Below are positions 1-6,358 of a stretch of 8,631 nucleotides of DNA, piece after piece; the stretch's first letter is position 1, and the number at the start of each line of letters is the position of its first letter. Made by a program: the position numbers and the translations under genes. Origin of the DNA: Sulfurovum sp. (GTDB lineage Bacteria; Campylobacterota; Campylobacteria; Campylobacterales; Sulfurovaceae); NCBI GenBank assembly GCA_026193735.1, contig JAPHUJ010000296.1, positions 1 through 8,631 of the forward strand, in the 5' to 3' direction. The notes beneath the pieces were generated by a model. It saw only the letters and a program-made list of their open reading frames with translations, was not told where the DNA came from and searched no databases.

Positions 1-330
1 ACAGAAGAGATGCCTATCGTCTCATCGGTTATCTACAACCGTCTTAAAAAAGGGATGGCTCTACAAATGGATGGTACACTAAATTACGGTAAATATTCAC
101 ATATCAAAGTTACCCCAGAGCGTATCAAAAACGATACAAGCAGATTCAATACATACAAATATAAGGGTCTACCCGATTCACCTATAGGCGCAGTTTCTTT
201 TGATGCTATTATTGCAGCGATAAAACCTGCCAAAACAAACTATCTTTATTTTATGAAAAATACTCAAGGTGTGCATGACTTTGCAGATACCTATAAAAAG
301 CATCGCCAGAATATTCAAAAAGCACGTTGA
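1..330 (+). CDS. mltG: Endolytic murein transglycosylase MltG, C-terminal part (5' truncated by window)
   Basis: This is the last 109 codons of an MltG/YceG-family enzyme, an inner-membrane-anchored transglycosylase that cuts nascent peptidoglycan strands and ends glycan polymerisation. The frame is open from base 1 (T-E-E-M-P...), so the Met at 10-12 is internal. Family hallmarks are visible in order: VSSVIYNRLKKGMALQMDGT, LNYGKYSH, FNTYKYKGLPDSPIGAVSF, AAIKPAKTNYLYFMKN and the closing G-x-H-x-F-x-x-T-x-x-x-H segment. The catalytic Glu of the family (in the ASI(V/I)EKET motif) should lie just upstream of base 1 and is not visible. The stop TGA is at 328-330. The gene meets the convergent kinase gene with one base between the two stops and no room for a separate terminator. 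It has no evident link to nitrogen metabolism and marks the edge of the nitrate locus. Confidence 0.93.
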   Translation, partial: TEEMPIVSSVIYNRLKKGMALQMDGTLNYGKYSHIKVTPERIKNDTSRFNTYKYKGLPDSPIGAVSFDAIIAAIKPAKTNYLYFMKNTQGVHDFADTYKKHRQNIQKAR

Positions 331-331
331 T

Positions 332-1975
332 CTAGAACCAAAAAAGCTGTATCATATTTAGCACCAACATTCCCACAAAACCTATGCGACATACAAGCAT
401 CGGATTTCTTTCTATAAAAGACGTATTCTTGTCAAAATAAGGTTTTACCTTCAACGGATTACTTACTTCATACTGCATTTGCGAATAATTACTGTAACGT
501 TTATCCGTATCAGTGTCCAATGCCCTTAAAATGATACTTTCCAGCCATGCAGGTATTTTAGGGTTAAGTTTAGTGGGTACTTTGATACTTTTTTCGAAAG
601 AAGGGTTTTGAAAAGGCTCTATCTCTCCGAAAGGAAACTTTTGTGTGAGTGATTCATACAGTGTAACACCTATGGCATAGATCTCTGTTTGTTCATTCAC
701 CGGTGCCTGACTGAAACGTTCCGGTGCCAAATATGAAGGTGTACCTGCGCGTGTGACATTTGAGTAGGCTTCAGTGATACTTCCAAAATCCACCATTTTA
801 AATACCAATTTACCTTTACGTTCAGTGACAATGATGTTTTCTGGTTTGATGTCACCATGGACCAGGTCATACTTCATAAGAAAATGTGACATCTTGAGTA
901 AAAAAATCGCCAGTTCAACACTTAAATCTACAGAAAGCGGTTTTTTTGCAGTGTATTTTTTAAGTGTTGCACCTTCTACAAAACTCATGATGTAATAACG
1001 ATGTGTACGGTTTTTAGGAACTACCGCTTTAGGGAAGAACCCTGCTTTAAGTCTATTTGCCATCCATACTTCTTTGACAAATATATCAAGCATCATCTCA
1101 TCATTCATCGCTTCATATGGAATAAATTTAATCACATAATTTAACCCTCTTTTTTCACAAAGCCAGGTACGTTCATTCTGTATAAGTGATTTGAGAAGTG
1201 TGTATCCATCTATAACTTCACCTACTTTGTAATGTTCTTGTACAATGAGATCACTTTCCTTAAGTTTGAGTCTAGGGTCAACTTCTTTTATTTCAATGAC
1301 AACGGCCGTAGTATCATCAGGGAGTATACCCTCATGAAGTTTACTGGCTTTTTTTACCAAATATGAAGCACCCATTTTTATGCCGGTGCTTAATTCTTCT
1401 TCCGTGAGTTCATTATAAAGTCCATCACTGCAAAGCAGTATCTTGTCCCCCGCTAAAAGATTATTCTCAAAATAATATGGTGATACACTCTCCTCTAATC
1501 CCATGGCTGCCATCAGTACATTTTCCATACCTTCTTCATCCATAGAATGATCGTCTGAGAGTTGGACAAGCTGTGCATCTCCATTAATAGTTCTATGTAA
1601 ATAAATACGACTATCTCCGACATTGGCACCATAGAGCCTGTCACCTTCTATCACCACTAATGCAAGAGTAGTGACAAGTTCTTCTCGGTCATATTCTGCC
1701 ATCGACTCCAAATACAGTACTCTATTTATATTTTCTATAAAGTGTTTTATGGATTTCTCCATAGTCCAACTTTTAGGTCTGTTCTTAAGAGATCGTATGA
1801 GGAAATTAGTAGTGTGTTTGGCTGCCTGAGCCCCTTGAAGTGCAGACCCTACCCCATCACATACCACAGCAACCGTAATGTTCTCCATCACCTTTACTTC
1901 AAAAAAGTCATCCCCTTTGAGCTGTGTACCTTTTGCAAGTGTGAGTCCGGATGTTTCTATGTTTTGTTTTGACAT
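332..1975 (-). CDS. Bifunctional PP2C-type phosphatase / Ser-Thr protein kinase with C-terminal membrane anchor
   Basis: The 547-residue protein has two signalling domains. Residues ~5-230 are a PP2C phosphatase: CDGVGS (D40-G41), GDSRIYL (120-126), LCSDGLYNEL (D184) and DDTTAVV (D220) supply the usual metal-binding acids. Residues ~255-505 are a protein kinase: the VAIK-type lysine is K283 (YVIKF), the helix-C Glu is E302, the catalytic loop is HGDIKPEN (H373, D375, N380), and DFG is 396-398 and APE 417-419. The Arg of HRD is Gly, so it is a non-RD kinase, and the segment where the Gly-rich loop belongs (~258-273) has almost no glycine. Residues ~526-547 are hydrophobic and probably a membrane anchor. 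AAGG at 1982-1985 (complement) is the ribosome site. The gene lies 125 bp downstream of narK1 on the same strand. The arrangement parallels PA1782 beside the nitrate transporter gene in Pseudomonas aeruginosa, so a role in nitrate assimilation control is plausible but inferred; the substrate is unknown. Confidence 0.9.
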   Translation of the reverse strand: MSKQNIETSGLTLAKGTQLKGDDFFEVKVMENITVAVVCDGVGSALQGAQAAKHTTNFLIRSLKNRPKSWTMEKSIKHFIENINRVLYLESMAEYDREELVTTLALVVIEGDRLYGANVGDSRIYLHRTINGDAQLVQLSDDHSMDEEGMENVLMAAMGLEESVSPYYFENNLLAGDKILLCSDGLYNELTEEELSTGIKMGASYLVKKASKLHEGILPDDTTAVVIEIKEVDPRLKLKESDLIVQEHYKVGEVIDGYTLLKSLIQNERTWLCEKRGLNYVIKFIPYEAMNDEMMLDIFVKEVWMANRLKAGFFPKAVVPKNRTHRYYIMSFVEGATLKKYTAKKPLSVDLSVELAIFLLKMSHFLMKYDLVHGDIKPENIIVTERKGKLVFKMVDFGSITEAYSNVTRAGTPSYLAPERFSQAPVNEQTEIYAIGVTLYESLTQKFPFGEIEPFQNPSFEKSIKVPTKLNPKIPAWLESIILRALDTDTDKRYSNYSQMQYEVSNPLKVKPYFDKNTSFIERNPMLVCRIGFVGMLVLNMIQLFWF

Positions 1976-1994
1976 AGTGAGCCTTACGTATGAA

Positions 1995-2000
1995 ATTATA
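1995..2000 (-). promoter_or_regulatory. Possible -10 box for the kinase/phosphatase gene
   Basis: On the minus strand a perfect TATAAT stands 19 bases before the ATG at 1975, preceded by an A/T-rich run. There is no recognisable -35, which is common in this group of bacteria. The leader would be only about 12 nt, just enough for the AAGG ribosome site, so read-through from narK1 or a start further up (TATACT, complement 2061-2066) is equally possible. Confidence 0.3.
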
Positions 2001-2100
2001 TTAAAATATAGGATAACGATTGTATCACATACTTTAACATAAGTATATTGAACCCAGTACAGTATAACTACGTCAGGTCATACTGTATGGAAGGATAGGA

Positions 2101-3381
2101 TTAAATGATCCCTCCGGATTTAATACCCCATGTAGTTCTCCATCTACTCTTCACTAAAGAGACACCTGCTATCGCTATTAACACATTTGTAGCAATAAGC
2201 ATAAACCCGATTGTATAATCACCAAACATCAAGGTTGATGCCCCAAGTATCTCTAAAATAGCAACACCACCAAGTGCACCAGATGCACCAATGATACCGG
2301 TCATAATACCTATATCCTTAGAAAATCTCTGTGGTACGAGTTGAAATAAAGCACCGTTTGCCATACCAAGATTTGCCATGATAAGAAACATGACAATGAT
2401 CGCAAACCAAAATGACAAGGTTATAAATGCATTTATAAAAATAAGTATTGCAACAAAGGAAAGAAAAATATAGAGTGATCTAATACCACCGATCTTGTCG
2501 GCAATGGCTCCACCTACAGGTCTAAGAAGTGCGCCTGCCATAATACAAAATGCTGCAAAATAACCGGCAACAACATGTATATTCTCTTCTTTTAATACCT
2601 CTTCGCCAAAAACTTCCATCTCATCAATATACATAGCCATAAGATAGACTTTCATATACATTGCAAATCCTACAAAAGCTCCGAAACTAACCGCATAAAA
2701 TAGATTGAACCACCATGTATCTCTGTCTTTGAGTAGTCTTATATAGTCCGATAGATGTTTTGGTCTTGGTACATAAACTTCTTTTGGTGCATCCTTTGCC
2801 ATCATAACATAAGAAATGAAAACGAGTAAAGATAAAATAGCTGCTACAAAGAAGACTGTTTGCCATCCCCATACTTCAGCAATTTTAGGGGCAAAAAGAA
2901 AACCAAGTACAACACCTATGTTTCCTATACCTGCAATACCAAGTACTACACCTTGTAATCTTGGCGAATACCATTGACCTGCCTGCGGTAAAGCTACTGC
3001 AAATGAAGCTCCTGCAAAACCTAAGCCGACACCAACAACCAATAACTCTTCATAAGAGATATTTTCACCAAAGGTAGACACATAAAATAAGGTAAATATC
3101 ACTATAGCCTGTGCACCCAAAGCAGTTTTTTTAGCGCCCACCTTACCGACCAAAAAGCCAAGAACTATACGCAGAAATGCTCCTGAAAGTATAGGGACAG
3201 CAAGCAATGTAGCTTTTTCAGAAGCTGTCATCAAAAATCCATAAGAAGCCAAGGTATCTGTAATTTCTGTTGCAAGCGGACCAAGCATCGTCCATACCAT
3301 AAAACTAAAATCAAAATACAAAAATGCTGCAAACAATGTAGAAGAACTCCCCTCTCCTTTTAATCTGTTTAACCCTATCAT
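2101..3381 (-). CDS. narK: Nitrate/nitrite transporter NarK1 (MFS, NNP family)
   Basis: A 426-residue, roughly 12-helix major-facilitator protein of the nitrate-nitrite porter family that moves nitrate (or nitrite) across the inner membrane. Evidence: the nitrate-signature region after helix 4 (GLGFAGASFAVALPQAGQWY, ~119-138, then GIAGIGNIGVV, ~148-158), a second signature-like stretch after TWWFNLFYAVSFGAFVGF, and the two membrane arginines that bind the anion in this family, R71 (SGAFLR) and R287 (AGALLRPVGG). The start is the ATG at 3379-3381: AAGGAG stands 5 bases upstream. A GTG two codons earlier (3385-3387) overlaps that ribosome site and is unlikely. It is about 70% identical by eye to narK2 upstream and has the same length. 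It has its own candidate promoter and is followed by the kinase gene on the same strand. Direction of transport (proton symport or nitrite exchange) cannot be told; cytoplasmic assimilation genes nearby favour nitrate uptake. Confidence 0.93.
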   Translation of the reverse strand: MIGLNRLKGEGSSSTLFAAFLYFDFSFMVWTMLGPLATEITDTLASYGFLMTASEKATLLAVPILSGAFLRIVLGFLVGKVGAKKTALGAQAIVIFTLFYVSTFGENISYEELLVVGVGLGFAGASFAVALPQAGQWYSPRLQGVVLGIAGIGNIGVVLGFLFAPKIAEVWGWQTVFFVAAILSLLVFISYVMMAKDAPKEVYVPRPKHLSDYIRLLKDRDTWWFNLFYAVSFGAFVGFAMYMKVYLMAMYIDEMEVFGEEVLKEENIHVVAGYFAAFCIMAGALLRPVGGAIADKIGGIRSLYIFLSFVAILIFINAFITLSFWFAIIVMFLIMANLGMANGALFQLVPQRFSKDIGIMTGIIGASGALGGVAILEILGASTLMFGDYTIGFMLIATNVLIAIAGVSLVKSRWRTTWGIKSGGII

Positions 3382-3411
3382 TTTCACTCCTTAAGTTAAA
3401 TGTTATAGTAC

Positions 3412-3439
3412 AGTATAATCAAAATCATACACATATCAA
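3412..3439 (-). promoter_or_regulatory. Candidate sigma70 promoter of narK1
   Basis: Minus strand: TTGATA (3434-3439), 16-base spacer, TATACT (3412-3417). Transcription would begin near 3405, giving a leader of about 24 nt with AAGGAG in place. The TATACT-to-ribosome-site stretch resembles that of narK2 (both contain AACATTTAA followed by CTTAAGGAG, apart from one extra T in narK2), so promoter and gene appear to have been duplicated together. Confidence 0.5.
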
Positions 3440-3562
3440 TCATATTACTGATTAATATTTAAACATTATAATATCTGCCATTACGTCTTTAAAATATCAT
3501 GGTCTTCGTTGTATATTTCACGGTGTGGTAAAGAGAAGTGGTAGTGATTTTAAGAAATGATA

Positions 3563-3589
3563 AGGGTATCCTTTTTAACAGGATACCCT
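3563..3589 (-). terminator. Hairpin downstream of narK2, possible weak terminator
   Basis: A perfect 9-bp inverted repeat, AGGGTATCC / GGATACCCT, with a 9-base loop (3572-3580), lies 36 bases after the narK2 stop codon. On the narK2 transcript it is followed by TATCATTTCTT, a poor U-tract, so termination would be partial at best. It could equally be an RNA-stabilising or processing stem between narK2 and narK1. The rest of the 244-base spacer (3382-3625) holds the narK1 promoter and no gene that I can see. Confidence 0.4.
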
Positions 3590-3625
3590 GAAGAGTGTAA
3601 TTTAAATAAGCACGGATACTATCTA

Positions 3626-4906
3626 TTAGATCATACCGCCAGCTTTCATACCCCAAGTCGTTCTCCATCTTGTTTTCACAAGTGAAATACCTGCAATGGC
3701 TACAAGTACTACTGCTGCAAAAATCATAAATCCTGTGGCATAACCATCAAATGCACCTTTTGACCAACCAAGAGTCTTGATAAGAGCTGTACCGCCAAGA
3801 CCACCAGCTGCACCGATGATACCGGTCATGATACCGATATCTTTACCAAATCTTTGAGGGACAAGTTGGAATACTGCTCCGTTGGCCATACCAAGGTTTG
3901 CCATGATAAGGAAAAGAATCACGATCGCCAACCAAAATGGTAAAGGAACTAAAGCGTTTACCATAGCCAATGCAGCAACGGTACCAAAGAAAAAGTAAAG
4001 TGATTTTACACCACCCATTTTGTCTGCTATTGCGCCACCGACAGGTCTAAGTACTGCACCTGCAAAAATACACAGTGCACCAAAGTAACCAGCGACTACT
4101 TTTACATTTCCCTCATCCAATACATCCAGTCCAATGGCACTCATATCTACCTGATATGTACTCATAAGATAGACTTTCATATATCCTGCAAATCCAACAA
4201 AACCACCGAAACTCACTGCATAAAAAAGATTAAACCACCATGTATCTTTGTCTTTTAAAAGTTTTCCATAATCTGAAAGTTTTTTAGGTCTTGCTTTATA
4301 GACTGATTCGGGTGCATTTTTTGCAATAAAAGCATAAGCGATAAATACTATGATAGCCATCGCAGCACCTACACCAAATACTGATGACCACCCCCATAGT
4401 TCTGCAATTTTTGGTGCGAACAAGAAGTCGATCACAACACCGATATTACCGGCTCCGGCGATACCAAGTACAATACCTTGAGACTTTGGCGGATACCATT
4501 GTCCAGCCTGTGGAAGTGCAACCGCAAAAGAAGCTCCGGCAAATCCAAGACCAAGTGCAACGATAAGAAGTACATTATAAGTGATACTGTCACCTAAAAA
4601 ATATGCTGTTAAAAGTGCTGCGATAACAACACTCTGTGAAAGTAGCGCTGTAAGTTTTGCTCCAAGTTTATCAACCCCGAATCCTAATAGAATTCTTAAA
4701 AATGCTCCCGATAAAATAGGAAGTGAAAGTAAAGTTGCTTTTTCTCCTGCTGTCATCATATGACCACCAAGTGCCAAAGCCTCAGTAATTTCTGTACTCA
4801 GTGGTCCAAGCATTGTCCACACCATAAAACTCATATCGAAATATAAAAAAGCCATAAACAATGTTGGCGTATGCCCTTGTCCTTTTAATGCTTTAAATCC
4901 TGCCAT
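3626..4906 (-). CDS. narK: Nitrate/nitrite transporter NarK2 (MFS, NNP family)
   Basis: The second transporter also has 426 residues and a 12-helix MFS fold: GLGFAGASFAVALPQAGQWY (119-138), GIAGAGNIGVV (148-158), substrate arginines R71 (SGAFLR) and R287 (AGAVLRPVGG), and a cytoplasmic linker ~196-222 (KNAPESVYKARPKKLSDY) before helix 7. The start is ATG 4904-4906: AAGGAG lies 6 bases upstream and the N-terminus then aligns residue for residue with NarK1. A longer frame from 4945 would begin upstream of the candidate -10 box and is rejected. It is the first gene of the minus-strand block and divergent from cysG. One difference may matter: residue 160, next to the nitrate signature in a predicted helix (GVVIDFLFAPK), is Asp where NarK1 has Gly. 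Expected role is nitrate import for assimilation; nitrite export or exchange cannot be excluded. Confidence 0.93.
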   Translation of the reverse strand: MAGFKALKGQGHTPTLFMAFLYFDMSFMVWTMLGPLSTEITEALALGGHMMTAGEKATLLSLPILSGAFLRILLGFGVDKLGAKLTALLSQSVVIAALLTAYFLGDSITYNVLLIVALGLGFAGASFAVALPQAGQWYPPKSQGIVLGIAGAGNIGVVIDFLFAPKIAELWGWSSVFGVGAAMAIIVFIAYAFIAKNAPESVYKARPKKLSDYGKLLKDKDTWWFNLFYAVSFGGFVGFAGYMKVYLMSTYQVDMSAIGLDVLDEGNVKVVAGYFGALCIFAGAVLRPVGGAIADKMGGVKSLYFFFGTVAALAMVNALVPLPFWLAIVILFLIMANLGMANGAVFQLVPQRFGKDIGIMTGIIGAAGGLGGTALIKTLGWSKGAFDGYATGFMIFAAVVLVAIAGISLVKTRWRTTWGMKAGGMI

Positions 4907-4936
4907 TTTTGTCTCCTTAAGATTAAATGTTGGGGA

Positions 4937-4942
4937 AGTATA
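4937..4942 (-). promoter_or_regulatory. Candidate -10 box of narK2
   Basis: TATACT on the minus strand, identical to the narK1 hexamer, 30 bases before the narK2 ATG, with AAGGAG between them. No convincing -35 is present at 16-18 bases, as expected for an activator-dependent or Campylobacterota-type promoter. Start of transcription would be near 4930. Confidence 0.45.
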
Positions 4943-4981
4943 CAATGATAAACTAGTTGATATTAGATAGGCTATGGTTAA

Positions 4982-5020
4982 TTTTTAATCAATTATTCAG
5001 GCTGAATAACTGATTAAAAA
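4982..5020. promoter_or_regulatory. 39-bp palindrome, probable shared operator of narK2 and cysG-nirA
   Basis: Inner arms TTATTCAG (4993-5000) and CTGAATAA (5002-5009) flank a single central G (5001). Outer arms TTTTTAATCA (4982-4991) and TGATTAAAAA (5011-5020) continue the symmetry. The only mismatched pair is A4992/C5010. It lies between two divergent candidate promoters and is transcribed from neither, so it is not a terminator. Its centre is 59 bp from the upstream edge of each -10 hexamer, or about -71 from both predicted start sites, a position used by Crp/Fnr-type activators (class I). I do not recognise the sequence as a known box; the identity of the binding protein is open. Confidence 0.6.
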
Positions 5021-5059
5021 ATATACAATTATCGTAAATTCTTCTACCCTTTATAAAGA

Positions 5060-5065
5060 TATAAT
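5060..5065 (+). promoter_or_regulatory. Candidate -10 box of the cysG-nirA operon
   Basis: A perfect TATAAT in an A/T-rich context, 30 bases before the preferred cysG start at 5096. There is no TTGACA-like -35. Transcription would begin near 5072, leaving a leader of about 24 nt with AAGAGG (5078-5083). Confidence 0.5.
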
Positions 5066-5095
5066 CATTGCATTATAAAGAGGATGACCATAAAG

Positions 5096-6358
5096 ATGAA
5101 ACAAAGACAAACTTTACCCATATTATTGAAAGAACAACATATTCTTTTAATCGGTGGTGGGAACGTTGCATTACAAAAAGCAGAAGTGTTAGCGCATAAC
5201 CATATCTCTTTTACTGTCATATCTAAAGATGTACATCCTAGAATAAAAACACTCTGTACCGATATACAGATCAAAGCCTTTAAATCCAAAGACATTCAAG
5301 ACACTCTCATAGTTATAGATGCAACTGGCAATGATAAAGTTACACAAAAGCTTCTAAAGTATAAAAAGAAACACTCCCTGTTACTGAATGTTGTAGATCA
5401 ACCTAAGGTTTGTGATTTTTACTTTATGGCTCTCACGCCAAATGCAGCTCTTCAGATAGCCGTTTCCAGCTCTGGAGCAAGTCCTACTGTAGCGAAATAT
5501 TTTAGAGACAAGTGTCAAGCACTCATACCTGATGACATGGCAACCTTTATAGAAGAGCTGCAGGCACAAAGAGACAAAGGGAACATAGCGGTAGACAAAA
5601 CACTTAAGAGTCTGGGTAAAATGTCATCAAAAGCCTATTTGGTCGGTTGTGGACTTGGTGATCCCCAATTGCTTACTATCAAAGCATATAACATTATCAA
5701 AAGCATTGATGTCGTATTGTATGATCATCTTATAAGCGATGAGATCATGGCACTCGTTCCAAAAGATACAAAAAAAATCTTTGTAGGCAAAGAAAAAGGC
5801 TTCCATACAAAACCCCAGGAAGAGATCAATAAACTTATACGTAAATACATCAAAAAAGGCTATTCTGTTGCACGTTTGAAAAGTGGTGATCCTTTTATCT
5901 TTGGTCGCGGTGCGGAAGAGTTACTCTACCTTACTCAAAAAGGCATCATGACTGAAGTCATCCCTGGTATCTCTTCGGCTATCTCTGCACCACTGATGGC
6001 AAACATTCCCATCACTGCAAGGGATTACAGTAATGCATTTACTGTAGTCTCAGCCCACTTAAAAGACAATGCTATCAATCTTGACTGGGCACCCATGTTG
6101 GGAAATAAAGACCATACAGTCATTGTGCTTATGGGACTAACACGCATCAAAGAGATAGTCGAAGAGGCAAAAATACTAAACATTGACATGAACACCCCCT
6201 GTGCGATTGTTTCCAATGCAAGCAGAAAAAATCAAAGTGTACTTACTACTACACTTGAAAACCTCGAAGAAGTTTCTCTTGGAGCTTCTAGACCTTCTAT
6301 TCTTGTCTTTGGTAATGTCATACACTATACAAACAAACTAAAAGAGAGTAAAAAATGA
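5096..6358 (+). CDS. cysG: Siroheme synthase: Met8-type dehydrogenase/ferrochelatase fused to uroporphyrinogen-III methyltransferase
   Basis: The 420-residue fusion should carry out the whole route from uroporphyrinogen III to siroheme, the cofactor of the next gene's product. Residues ~1-150 are the Met8/SirC part: NAD-binding GGGNVALQKAE (20-30), NVVDQP with the expected catalytic Asp (D101), and AVSSSGASPTVAK, the stretch that carries the phosphoserine in enterobacterial CysG. Residues ~179-415 are the SAM-dependent methyltransferase: YLVGCGLGDPQLLT, ARLKSGDPFIFGRGAEE, EVIPGISSAISAP, PITARD and VIVLMGLTRI. Two motif positions differ from the usual form (KGGDPF is KSGDPF; the usual GRGGEE is GRGAEE). 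Start choice: an in-frame ATG at 5084 touches the AAGAGG ribosome site, so ATG 5096 (12-base gap, plus a Met8-like N-terminus) is preferred; four extra residues are possible. The stop overlaps the nirA start (ATGA), implying translational coupling and co-production of cofactor and enzyme. Confidence 0.92.
   Translation: MKQRQTLPILLKEQHILLIGGGNVALQKAEVLAHNHISFTVISKDVHPRIKTLCTDIQIKAFKSKDIQDTLIVIDATGNDKVTQKLLKYKKKHSLLLNVVDQPKVCDFYFMALTPNAALQIAVSSSGASPTVAKYFRDKCQALIPDDMATFIEELQAQRDKGNIAVDKTLKSLGKMSSKAYLVGCGLGDPQLLTIKAYNIIKSIDVVLYDHLISDEIMALVPKDTKKIFVGKEKGFHTKPQEEINKLIRKYIKKGYSVARLKSGDPFIFGRGAEELLYLTQKGIMTEVIPGISSAISAPLMANIPITARDYSNAFTVVSAHLKDNAINLDWAPMLGNKDHTVIVLMGLTRIKEIVEEAKILNIDMNTPCAIVSNASRKNQSVLTTTLENLEEVSLGASRPSILVFGNVIHYTNKLKESKK

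Noticed and set aside
2058..2087. Inverted repeat after narK1 as a terminator
   Set aside because: Only 8-bp A/T-rich arms with a 14-base loop and no T-run on the minus strand afterwards; more likely part of a promoter or operator.
3382..3387. GTG start for narK1 two codons before the ATG at 3381
   Set aside because: The GTG overlaps the AAGGAG ribosome site, while the ATG has ideal 5-base spacing and gives the same N-terminus and length as NarK2.
4907..4945. Longer narK2 start adding 13 residues
   Set aside because: It would begin upstream of the candidate -10 box (4937-4942), has no ribosome site, and the extra residues have no counterpart in NarK1.
4993..5009. Inner palindrome as an ArgR- or Fur-type box
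   Set aside because: The half-sites are in the opposite orientation to ArgR boxes (ATTCAG then CTGAAT, not TGAAT then ATTCA) and the sequence lacks the GATAAT repeats of Fur sites.
4982..5020. Palindrome read as a bidirectional terminator because of its T and A runs
   Set aside because: It lies between divergent gene starts and upstream of both promoters, so no known transcript ends there.
5065..5295. 76-codon minus-strand frame overlapping the start of cysG
   Set aside because: It lies opposite the NAD-binding motif of cysG, has low-complexity composition and would run into the promoter region of that operon.
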